From Clostridium sp. Marseille-P2415 (GTDB lineage Bacteria; Bacillota; Clostridia; Lachnospirales; Lachnospiraceae): 64,000 bases of DNA. The stretch lies in the NCBI RefSeq assembly GCF_900155545.1, contig NZ_LT732525.1:379423-443422 (forward strand), in the 5' to 3' direction. The notes beneath the pieces are model-generated. The model made no database searches. It saw only the letters and a list, made by a program, of their open reading frames with translations, and was not told the DNA's origin. This document shows positions 44,602-52,408 of this stretch, piece after piece. The position numbers were made by a program, and so were the translations under genes. The first letter of the stretch is position 1; every line of letters begins with the position of its first letter.

Positions 44602-45996
44602 TCAGCCCCTTAACCTTTCTATATCCACTCCGCTTTTTATCAGCTCTAAATCTTCCCTGTCATAACCTGTGCTCACCATGACGGCACCGGTCGTCATCCA
44701 CATGGCGATCAGTCCGCAGACCTTCTTAAGCATCAGAAGTAACAGCCAGGCGCTGGCCTCCTGCCCTGCCATGCTCTGCTTTATGCCTTCCAATAAGATC
44801 TGTTCTGCTTCCGGTCCTGCCGGGATGTTCTTTAAATCAGCTTTCCGGAAAATTCCATATTTCTGAATTGTCTGGGCATATGCTACGGCATACTCCATTC
44901 TCCGCTTTTCTTCTCTGGACTGGGCCAGCGTATTTCCGCCTGCATAGATGACCGGCGCTGTCCCGGAAAGTCCGGCGATCCGTTCCCTGAGCTTCTGTTT
45001 ATCATAGTAATTGGTTTTTGGATCATCAATCCGTTTTCGGATCCCGGCAATGCGCTTTTTTATTTCAGGATTGTTCCTGCCGGTCCCAATAACAGAATAT
45101 TGGCTGGTTACAGTTACTGTTTCCGCCTTCCCGAGCATATCCAGAGTGATTTCGCTGAAACCACAGGGAAACTTACCGTCAAAGACCCTGGTACCGGTCA
45201 AAACCGCCGCATCCTCCAGAATATCTTCTTTCCGGCTGCCTGCTCCAGGGGCTTTCATCCCCCACACCCGAAGCCGGTTCTGCCTGACATTGGCATTTAA
45301 AAGTGTCAGCGCTTCCCCTTCTATCTGATCCGCCAGAATGAACAGTCCTTCGTTTCCCAGCCTCTGAAGGACCGGATACAGTTCCATAAAAGAGGACAGG
45401 GGCCGGTTTGCCACCAGCACATACATCTGCTTTAATGTTCCGGCCGTTCCGACTGCAGGAGGGCCCTCAAGGCGCATGCCCCTTGTTATCTCAAGCTTTG
45501 TATCCGAATACACAGATTCCTTTACAACCAGTTCCCCCTCTTCCATCCCGCGAAGTATCAGCTCTGCAGTTTCCCGGTTATTTGTGATATCCCAAAGCTG
45601 TTCCGGCAAAGGCCGGGCGGAGGGGCCGGAGCCGGCTCTGATGGCCTCCCCGATCGAAAATGCCGCATTTTTTAATTCCCTGGCAAAGGAAACCGGGTTG
45701 GCTCCGGAAGCGTCCTTTTTTTCACAGACCGACAGCAAAAACTCCATAAACACGGCTGCTTCCCTGGTTCCGCAGCCGGTAACTGCGTTGATCTCTGCAA
45801 TCGCTCCTGCTGCAAGGCGGATTCCCTGATTTAAATACAAGTCCTTTCCTTCCAGTTCCTTTGCCACCTCCATGGCTGACAGGCTGTAGGCACCATTTAC
45901 CAGTATCCCGCCTTCACAGGACAGGGCACGGCATAGCTGCCGGATTCCTTCTGCCAGTTTTCTCTTTCCCTCTTCATATCTTATCTGACGTATCAT
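44602..45996 (-). CDS. Degenerate GroEL/Cpn60-like chaperonin encoded in the nif operon
   Basis: 464 residues, AGGAGG before ATG 45996. The whole protein aligns to GroEL. The equatorial part is about 1-115 (SGANPVSFARELKNA against GroEL AGMNPMDLKRGIDKA). The apical domain is about 160-330 (LEITRGMRLEG; GLFILADQIEGEALTLLNAN; KAPGAGSRKEDILEDAAVLTG; KKRIAGIRKRIDD; YDKQKLRERIAGLSG). The ATP site is ruined: GDGTTT is GCGTRE (catalytic Asp87 to Cys75), GroEL Asp398 is Tyr369 (RRMEYAV against ARVEDAL), and the phosphate loop TLGPKG is replaced by LSCEGG. It is about 80 residues shorter than GroEL, with the C-terminal Gly/Met tail missing. It is probably a non-ATPase scaffold for a nitrogenase component (inference). 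It overlaps nifValpha by 23 bp. Confidence 0.82.
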   Translation of the reverse strand: MIRQIRYEEGKRKLAEGIRQLCRALSCEGGILVNGAYSLSAMEVAKELEGKDLYLNQGIRLAAGAIAEINAVTGCGTREAAVFMEFLLSVCEKKDASGANPVSFARELKNAAFSIGEAIRAGSGPSARPLPEQLWDITNNRETAELILRGMEEGELVVKESVYSDTKLEITRGMRLEGPPAVGTAGTLKQMYVLVANRPLSSFMELYPVLQRLGNEGLFILADQIEGEALTLLNANVRQNRLRVWGMKAPGAGSRKEDILEDAAVLTGTRVFDGKFPCGFSEITLDMLGKAETVTVTSQYSVIGTGRNNPEIKKRIAGIRKRIDDPKTNYYDKQKLRERIAGLSGTAPVIYAGGNTLAQSREEKRRMEYAVAYAQTIQKYGIFRKADLKNIPAGPEAEQILLEGIKQSMAGQEASAWLLLLMLKKVCGLIAMWMTTGAVMVSTGYDREDLELIKSGVDIERLRG

Positions 45997-46807
45997 CCGG
46001 AGTCCCTCCTGCCATCATGGTTCTCAATATCGCCTCTGCTCTCTTAATATCCATACTGCTCACACCCAGATCGAACTTCCGGTTGGCGCTGTGGACAAAC
46101 TCATATAAATTGCAGTTTCCTGCCCTCTCACCGATCCCCAGCAATGTTCCGTCTACCAGATCCGCTCCGGCCAGAGCCATGACAATGGAATTGGCAACTG
46201 CCATGCCGAAATCGTTGTGTTCGTGAACTTCGATCCGGATCCCGGTCTGCCGGATCTCATCCACCAGTTCTCTGGCTCTTTTGGGAAAGAGGACGCCGAC
46301 CGTATCCGCCAGACGTATGACTTCCACTCCATGCTGTTTCATGAGCCTGATCAGGGATAATAAAAATGCTACATCCGCCCTGGAGGCGTCCTCCATTCCT
46401 ACGGTGATCGGGATGCCGTAATCCTTTGCGATCTGAATGCATTCCAGAAGTGTTTTTTCGATCCATTTCTTATTTTTACCGATTTTATGATAGATTTGTG
46501 CATAAGATACCGGAGTTCCGATGTGAATGAGATCAGGCCTCTGCCTTGCCGACTCCTCCACATCGCCCGGATTCAGCCTTGACCACACTGATATCCGGGC
46601 ATGCTTTTTCCGGTTCATGATCTCACTGATATAATTGCAGCCTTCTGTTCCGGTATCATAGATGCCGGCTTCGATTTCATGGATCCCAATGCTGTCTAAG
46701 AAAAGGGCGAGCTTTATTTTATCGGAGGGAGAGAAAACGACACCCGGACACTGTTCGCCGTCACGGAGGGTCGTATCAACCATTTTGATTCGTCTTTTCA
46801 TATTCAT
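45974..46807 (-). CDS. nifV-alpha: Homocitrate synthase, alpha subunit (N-terminal catalytic half of split NifV)
   Basis: About 277 residues; ATG 46807, ATG 46801 and GTG 46816 are all possible because the region overlaps nifVomega and lacks a clear ribosome site. The catalytic start MVDTTLRDGEQCPGVVF, the substrate-site EIEAGIYD, and the metal HEHND motif (IEVHEHNDFGMAVANS) define a homocitrate synthase TIM barrel that stops at about residue 280. The missing C-terminal domain is supplied by nifVomega, as in Clostridium pasteurianum. It makes the homocitrate ligand of the FeMo cofactor. Confidence 0.88.
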   Translation of the reverse strand: MNMKRRIKMVDTTLRDGEQCPGVVFSPSDKIKLALFLDSIGIHEIEAGIYDTGTEGCNYISEIMNRKKHARISVWSRLNPGDVEESARQRPDLIHIGTPVSYAQIYHKIGKNKKWIEKTLLECIQIAKDYGIPITVGMEDASRADVAFLLSLIRLMKQHGVEVIRLADTVGVLFPKRARELVDEIRQTGIRIEVHEHNDFGMAVANSIVMALAGADLVDGTLLGIGERAGNCNLYEFVHSANRKFDLGVSSMDIKRAEAILRTMMAGGTPDDTSDKI

Positions 46808-47759
46808 CACACTCACTCATCATTTTTATGAACTCTTCATCGGTCACTTCCCCGCCCTTTTTGATGCTGATCCGTTTCACCTGCTCCAGTAAATGTTCCA
46901 CATTGCACCTGCCTTCCAGATTCAGCTGCTTTAGCTTGTAGCGGATGGAGGTTCCTCCGGAATGCTTCCCCAACACGACCTTTCGTGCCGCACCCACTAA
47001 CTCCGGAGGAAAGGATTCGTAATTGGACGGCTTTTTCAGAACACCTGCCACATGGATTCCTGATTCAATATGAAAAATTTTTCTGCCGATCACTGGTGCA
47101 TGGCAGGAAATACTTATGCCGGTCATATGCTCGAAAATATCTCTTAATTCCGCCAGCTTTTCAAAGCTGCAGTTGGGCTTATACCGCTCTACCACCCGCA
47201 TTGCCAGAATTACCTGTTCTGTGGCCGCCTTATTTCCAATTCCCGTAAAGGTCGTCATTACCGTACCGTTATGATTGTACTGCAGATAGTCCGCAGCAAT
47301 TGCAGAAGCACAGTAATAGGTGTTTTCCGGATAAAGGATGGGGGAAACCTGCATGAGTAATTTCATCCCCCGTTCATAAATATCCCGGCTTTCATATATC
47401 AGCATATCATCCAGTCCGGTCAGCCTGATTTTCTTATCCGGACCGATCCCTTCCAGGCCCTTCAGTTCCGAAACATCATTTACCTGAATATTCCGGATGC
47501 TCCGTCCTGTGCCGTCGCAAAAAGAAGAGAAAAAAAACTGGATGCCCGGATATTCGCTGCTTTCCGTCATATTGGGCAGCTCCATATAGTATTCTATCCC
47601 TTTTGGCAGATTTCCATTTAAGAGTTTATAAACCCTGGGTGACAGAACCGCTGCAGAAACGGAAAGCTCCCCCAGAAGCCTGGCAAAGCCGGAAGCCAGG
47701 GTTTCCGTCAGCGGATATTCATCCAGCATGGCCAGTGTCGCGTCAATAATCTTAATCAT
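46776..47759 (-). CDS. nifV-omega: Homocitrate synthase, omega subunit (split NifV)
   Basis: 327 residues, GGAGGG before ATG 47759. The C-terminal half carries the homocitrate synthase linker and C-terminal signature (TFTGIGNKAATEQVIL, HIESGIHVAGVLKK, LGKHSGGTSIRYKLKQL). The N-terminal 150 residues look like a decayed TIM barrel: KIIDATLAM stands where the catalytic subunit has VDTTLRDGEQ, and the metal HxHND motif is absent. It therefore complements the alpha subunit and likely forms a heteromer. Its 3' end overlaps nifValpha. Confidence 0.88.
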   Translation of the reverse strand: MIKIIDATLAMLDEYPLTETLASGFARLLGELSVSAAVLSPRVYKLLNGNLPKGIEYYMELPNMTESSEYPGIQFFFSSFCDGTGRSIRNIQVNDVSELKGLEGIGPDKKIRLTGLDDMLIYESRDIYERGMKLLMQVSPILYPENTYYCASAIAADYLQYNHNGTVMTTFTGIGNKAATEQVILAMRVVERYKPNCSFEKLAELRDIFEHMTGISISCHAPVIGRKIFHIESGIHVAGVLKKPSNYESFPPELVGAARKVVLGKHSGGTSIRYKLKQLNLEGRCNVEHLLEQVKRISIKKGGEVTDEEFIKMMSECDEYEKTNQNG

Positions 47760-47791
47760 CCGGCGTACCCTCCTTTCGAAGTGCAGTCCTG

Positions 47792-48100
47792 CTAAATCAT
47801 TAAATCCTTAACCGGGGTTCCTCCTTCAAAATGCTCGTCAAAGATCCGTTCCACATCACTTGCTTTCACGCCGCCGTACCAGACTCCTTCCGGGTATACG
47901 ACAACCACAGGTCCCTTGTCACAGATTCCAAAGCAGCCGGTATTATTTAAGACTACTTCCCCGGATAATTCCCGGTCTTCGATCTCCTGCATGAAGGACT
48001 GGACCAAGTCCACACTTCCCTTCTGATAGCACATTCCCTTCTGGGTTCCGTTGACTCTGCAGCTTGTGCAGATAAATACATGATATTTTGGCTGTACCAT
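47792..48100 (-). CDS. Thioredoxin-like 2Fe-2S ferredoxin of the nif operon
   Basis: About 102 residues from ATG 48100, where AAAGG has good spacing; ATG 48109 is the alternative. Cluster cysteines are in HVFICTSCRVNG, KGMCYQKG and NNTGCFGICDKGPVVVVYP, the pattern of the Clostridium pasteurianum 2Fe-2S ferredoxin and Azotobacter Shethna protein I. Those proteins bind the nitrogenase MoFe protein. It may supply electrons or protect the enzyme. It follows nifN-B by 15 bp. Confidence 0.88.
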   Translation of the reverse strand: MVQPKYHVFICTSCRVNGTQKGMCYQKGSVDLVQSFMQEIEDRELSGEVVLNNTGCFGICDKGPVVVVYPEGVWYGGVKASDVERIFDEHFEGGTPVKDLMI

Positions 48101-48115
48101 TTGACCCATCCTTTC

Positions 48116-50764
48116 TTACATCGCTGACGCCGCTTTTTTTACTGCAGCTTCGATCATGTCATAGGTATTTACCGGCGTGATCCCCCTCTGGGTCAGTTTC
48201 CGCTTAGGTTCCATACCTATCCGCATGGCTATGACACCGTTGCATCCGTTTAAAGCAGCTATGATCCGCTCTATATTATCTTCTTTCTCCCCGCAGGATT
48301 CTTCCCCCCGGCAGTACTGCTCTACCTTTCGTTTTCCAACAAACCGGACCTCTCCATCCAGATAGTCATAGAGGTAAAACTCTCTTGCATGGCCAAAGTG
48401 TGTGTCTACGATCACACCGCTTTTTGAGGCCACTGCAAACCGGTATGTCTGATGGACCGGAGGAGTTTCCTTTTGCTCTTCCTTGAGAAACCCGTTTAAC
48501 CGGATGGACTTATCATCGTCAAGGGTCCCCACCGCATCGGCACGGCAATGCTGGCAGTGATACATCTGGGGCATGATTTCCCCGCACTGTTTTCGGATCT
48601 CCTGCAGCCGTTTATTGGAAATCGGCTCTATATCCTGGAATGCGCTGCCTTCTACCGGAATCATCTGCATGATATTGGTAATGTAACACCCCATGGACTT
48701 CACGGTTTTTACAACTTCCGGGACATGCGCATCATTGATCCCTTTTACCGTAACAATATTTACCTTTACGATCACATGGCTTGCTATGAGAAGGCGGATC
48801 CCGGCAAGCTGGTTTGCTACCATAACCGCTCCGGCTGCATCTCCTTTATATTCCTTTCCCATAAAATGAATGTACTGATACATCTGTCCGCTGATATGGG
48901 GATCCACAGCATTCATGGTCACGGTCACATGAGAAACACCCAGATCCGCAAGCTCCCTTGCATACAGAGGAAGCTTTAAGCCGTTTGTGGAAAGGCAGAA
49001 GGTGACATCCGGATCATGCTTTCGGATCAGCTCAAATACCGTTTTTACACTCTCCCAGTTTTCCAGCGCTTCTCCCGGTCCTGCAATGCCGGCAACGGTT
49101 AAATTGGGCATCTTTTTCTTCACCTCTATGTACCGTTCCAGTGCTTCGTTTGGAGTCAGAATGCCGGAGGTCACACCCGGGCGGCTTTCATTGGGACAGT
49201 CAAATTTCCGGACGCAATAGCTGCACTGCACATTGCAGGCCGGGGCTACCGGCAGATGGATCCTTGCATATTGATGGGCTCCGCAGTTGTAGCACGGATG
49301 CTCCATGGTCTTTTTCCGGATCATCTCCTCTCCGTCTTCCGGCTCTGCCTGTTTCGGTTCTTCCTTTTTCCCGTCGATCAGTGTATTTTTATAATAGGTA
49401 TCGTAAAGAGTATCCCGGAAGGTGGTCTCGGTGGTATCAATGAGGTCATTGGTCATTTCATCCATGTACTCCATGGAACCTTCGTATCCGAGCATTCTTA
49501 AGCGCTGGCCTCCCACATGGTCGTGAATGGGAAAGCCTCTCCGTACCAGGGGAAGCTTTAAATCCTCCGCGATCCTTCTTCCATCGGAATTGCCCACCAG
49601 AATGTTGGCTTTGTATGTCCGGATCATGGCTTCTATATCCTTAAAATCCGCCTTGTCTGCGATCCCATAAGCATCCACAAAATACAGGCTGCCAAGTTTT
49701 TCGATTTCCGGCCCGGCCAGTTCTGCCAGCTCCGGGCACGCCGCTCCGGTCGCACATACCACAGGCATAATGCCGCATTCGCACATCAGCCGCACGGTAG
49801 AGAACACCTGGTCCGGCTCCCCGAACACGGCTGCCCTTCCGGAAGCGTTATACTTATGGGAATCGATCATGGAATCCAGGTACCGCCCCCGTTCTTCTTT
49901 TAATTCCCGGGGAATCTCTTTTCCGGAAATCTCAGAAAGCGTACGGAGGAACCCGTCGGTATCCCGGATCCCCACCGGCAAAGGCAGCCTTTTAAAGGGT
50001 ACTCCATAAGCATCCTCCAAAAATTTTGCCACGGAATCCTTTCGTTCAAACCCGGTTAATTCCAAAGTCAGCCTGGCTCCGCCCATTTTCCGGATATCCG
50101 CAATACCGGTCCCATGATGGGGCAGGCGGTTATACTCCTTCGCATGCACTCCATCCAGGTTCTCCGAAACATCCGGAAGCAGAACAGCTTCTATTCCAAA
50201 CAGATTTAAAATCCTCTTTAAATATCTGGTATCGGCAGGACTTAAAGGCGCAGTTACCACATTCACTCTGTTGTTTTTATCCACATCCATGGTCACGGAA
50301 GATATCATTGCGTGCAGCGCCCGGAAATATCCCTCGTATTGGCTTCCTCCATATCCCGGCGATGAGCATGGTATGATGATCATGTCCCGGTACTCCGGAT
50401 TCTCTTCTTTAAAAGCATCAATGATCCCCGGAACGTCTTCCCCGATGGTTTCCGCAAGACAGGTGGTCATAACACCTATCACATCCGGATGATAGAGTTC
50501 GATCAGATTTTTTAAGCCTTTTTTTAAATTTTCACTTCCGCCGTAAACAGTCCCCTGTTCGGTAAGGGAAGAGGAAGCGATATCAATCGGTTCGTTGTAA
50601 TGGGTGGCCATATGCCGACGGATATACGTTGCGCACCCCTGAGAACCGTGGAGGATGGTCATGCAGTTTTTTAAACCGTAAAAAGCGGTCGCGCTGCCCA
50701 TGGGCATACACATTTTGCACGGATTTATATTCATATTTACCAGAGGCTTTACCTCACTTTTCAT
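48116..50764 (-). CDS. nifN-B: NifN-NifB fusion protein for FeMo-cofactor synthesis
   Basis: 882 residues from ATG 50764 with AAAGGCGGAG upstream; a GTG at 50770 is less likely. Residues about 1-430 are NifN (NINPCKMCMPMGSATAFYG, MTILHGSQGCATYIRRHMATHYNEP, MTTCLAETIGEDVPG). Residues about 490-760 are NifB radical SAM (HPCYNCGAHQYARIHLPVAP, then the SAM cluster CNVQCSYC, GPGEALENWESVK, and CQHCRADAVG). The last 110 residues are a NifX/NafY-like domain (GVIVDTHFGHAREFYLYDY). NifB makes NifB-co from 4Fe-4S units, and NifEN matures it. The fusion is known in clostridia. Confidence 0.95.
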   Translation of the reverse strand: MKSEVKPLVNMNINPCKMCMPMGSATAFYGLKNCMTILHGSQGCATYIRRHMATHYNEPIDIASSSLTEQGTVYGGSENLKKGLKNLIELYHPDVIGVMTTCLAETIGEDVPGIIDAFKEENPEYRDMIIIPCSSPGYGGSQYEGYFRALHAMISSVTMDVDKNNRVNVVTAPLSPADTRYLKRILNLFGIEAVLLPDVSENLDGVHAKEYNRLPHHGTGIADIRKMGGARLTLELTGFERKDSVAKFLEDAYGVPFKRLPLPVGIRDTDGFLRTLSEISGKEIPRELKEERGRYLDSMIDSHKYNASGRAAVFGEPDQVFSTVRLMCECGIMPVVCATGAACPELAELAGPEIEKLGSLYFVDAYGIADKADFKDIEAMIRTYKANILVGNSDGRRIAEDLKLPLVRRGFPIHDHVGGQRLRMLGYEGSMEYMDEMTNDLIDTTETTFRDTLYDTYYKNTLIDGKKEEPKQAEPEDGEEMIRKKTMEHPCYNCGAHQYARIHLPVAPACNVQCSYCVRKFDCPNESRPGVTSGILTPNEALERYIEVKKKMPNLTVAGIAGPGEALENWESVKTVFELIRKHDPDVTFCLSTNGLKLPLYARELADLGVSHVTVTMNAVDPHISGQMYQYIHFMGKEYKGDAAGAVMVANQLAGIRLLIASHVIVKVNIVTVKGINDAHVPEVVKTVKSMGCYITNIMQMIPVEGSAFQDIEPISNKRLQEIRKQCGEIMPQMYHCQHCRADAVGTLDDDKSIRLNGFLKEEQKETPPVHQTYRFAVASKSGVIVDTHFGHAREFYLYDYLDGEVRFVGKRKVEQYCRGEESCGEKEDNIERIIAALNGCNGVIAMRIGMEPKRKLTQRGITPVNTYDMIEAAVKKAASAM

Positions 50765-50782
50765 CGTCACTCCGCCTTTCTG

Positions 50783-52138
50783 TCAGCTTACATATTCCCA
50801 TACCGGATTATTTATGCTTCGGTTGATCTCCATTGTAAAGTTATACACGCCTTCAAAGCCTGCAAGAGGCAGTTTTCGTTCATGGTTATGGTCACAGAAC
50901 GCAATCCCCAGTTTATAGGCCAATGGCCTTTCCTTCACGCCCCCTACCAGGATATCCGCTCCTTTTTCCTTCATGAACGCTTCCAGTTCCGCCGGATTGG
51001 CATCATCAAGGATCACGGTATCCTGATCCACCAGGCTTTCGATGATTTCATAATCTTCCTTTTTCCCTGTCTGGGTCCCAACGACCACGGTTTTCATTCC
51101 CATTACCGCAAATTGGCGGATCAGTGAAATGGCCTTAAATCCTCCCCCAACGTAAATGGCCGCTTTCTTACCGGCCAGATTCTTCCTGTACCGGTCCAGA
51201 AAACCGGTGAGCTTTTTCTCCTGTTCGCGGCAAAATTCGATGGCTTTCCTTCTGGCTTCCTCATCTCCCAATGCCTCTGCTACACGAACCAGAGAGGCCG
51301 CGGTATCTTCTATCCCGAAAAAGCTGACCTTCAGAAATGGGATCTCAAATTCCTCTTCCATCCGTTTTGCAAGATAGTTGCTGGAACCTGCGCACTGGAC
51401 GATGTTCAAAGAAGCCTGGGGGGCCCTTATCATGTCTTCATAGCAGGTGTCACCGGTAAATCCGGTTATAACGTCGATCCCGATCTGTTTGAAGTAATTT
51501 TTAATGATCCACATTTCCCCCGCCAGGTTAAAATCCCCCAAAATATTGATGGCCTTTTTCTTCTCCATGCTTTTATGGGGGATCAGCACCTGCATGATGG
51601 CATCGCATGCCATACGGTATCCGGTTGATTTGTTTCCGGAAAATCCGGGCGACTTTACAGGAATGACAGGGATTTTATACTGTTCGGACTTGATCCTGCA
51701 AAGTGCATCTACATCGTCTCCGATCACGCCTACGATGCAGGTAGCATAAATAAAAATCATTTTGACATTCTCCTGCCTGCTCATCAGCTCATCGACTGCA
51801 GCATCCAGTTTTTTTATTCCTCCGAATATGATATCGGTTTCCTGAAGATCCGTGGAAAAGCTGTTGCGGTAAATGTCTTCTCCGCTTGTTAAAGAGCCCC
51901 GGATATCCCAGGTATAGCTGGAACAGCCGATGGGACCGTGTACAATATGATAGGCATCCGTAATGGGGTTTAAGACGACCCTTGCTCCGCAGTATACGCA
52001 CGCTCTTTGGGATACGGAACCGGATACACTGTTACTGTCACAGCAGATTCCGCCTTTGGGACTATCCCAGCCGTCCTTCACCATGATGGAATTTTTTCTG
52101 GCATCCAATATATTCCTGTTACATACTACCGTTTCCAT
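50783..52138 (-). CDS. nifE: Nitrogenase cofactor scaffold subunit NifE
   Basis: 452 residues from ATG 52138, 7 nt after AAAGGAG; the ATG at 52144 is too close, and the open frame to 52363 consists of 52-bp repeats. NifD-like signatures are RACVYCGARVVLNPITDAYH, VHGPIGCSSYTWDIRG, FSTDLQETDIIFGGIKKL and YATCIVGVIGDDVDA. The Cys region LNIVQCAGSSNYLAKRM corresponds to the cofactor-ligand Cys of NifD. It forms a complex with NifN for cofactor maturation. Confidence 0.93.
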   Translation of the reverse strand: METVVCNRNILDARKNSIMVKDGWDSPKGGICCDSNSVSGSVSQRACVYCGARVVLNPITDAYHIVHGPIGCSSYTWDIRGSLTSGEDIYRNSFSTDLQETDIIFGGIKKLDAAVDELMSRQENVKMIFIYATCIVGVIGDDVDALCRIKSEQYKIPVIPVKSPGFSGNKSTGYRMACDAIMQVLIPHKSMEKKKAINILGDFNLAGEMWIIKNYFKQIGIDVITGFTGDTCYEDMIRAPQASLNIVQCAGSSNYLAKRMEEEFEIPFLKVSFFGIEDTAASLVRVAEALGDEEARRKAIEFCREQEKKLTGFLDRYRKNLAGKKAAIYVGGGFKAISLIRQFAVMGMKTVVVGTQTGKKEDYEIIESLVDQDTVILDDANPAELEAFMKEKGADILVGGVKERPLAYKLGIAFCDHNHERKLPLAGFEGVYNFTMEINRSINNPVWEYVS

Positions 52139-52149
52139 GACCATACTCC

Positions 52150-52349
52150 TTTCCTCTTTCCTGCCCATGTATTTTGGGCATAAAGGTATACCCACAGGGT
52201 GCTTCCTCTTTCCTGCCCACGTATTTTGGGCATAAAGGTATACCCGCAGGGTGTTTCCTCTTTCCTGCCCACGTATTTTGGGCAGGGCCCGCCCCGCTTT
52301 ATCGGGCGTAAAGGTATACCCGCAGGGTGTTTCCTCTTTCCTGCCCATG
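52150..52349. repeat. 52-bp tandem repeat array, locus B (upstream of nifE)
   Basis: Units start at about 52151, 52203 and 52255 at 52-bp intervals, and a partial fourth at 52331. The third is 24 bp longer: its hairpin is followed by an inserted segment that forms another GCCC/GGGC hairpin with a different loop, before the same TAAAGGTATACC. Units share with locus A the GCCCA/TGGGC hairpin and the GGTATACC palindrome. The end of the array joins AAAGGAG, the ribosome site of nifE. The minus strand has no stop in the three frames used. Confidence 0.92.
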
Positions 52350-52364
52350 CAAAAATACAGCAAT

Positions 52365-52386
52365 AGGGAGGGGTTGCTCCCTCCCT
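52365..52386 (-). terminator. Strong hairpin between nifK and nifE (attenuator or 3'-end stabiliser)
   Basis: AGGGAGGG and CCCTCCCT form a perfect 8-bp GC-rich stem with a 6-nt loop, 23 bp after the nifK stop. On the minus strand it is followed by ATTGCTGTATTTTTGC, only a weak T-tract. It probably lowers read-through into nifEN or protects the nifHDK message, matching the greater need for structural proteins (inference). Confidence 0.6.
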
Positions 52387-52408
52387 GGCTTAAGTATTTT
52401 CCGATCTT

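Noticed and set aside
52139..52363. N-terminal extension of NifE through the repeat array
   Set aside because: The frame begins at TTG without a ribosome site, and the translated part is only repeat sequence; ATG 52138 has AAAGGAG at good spacing and starts the conserved protein.
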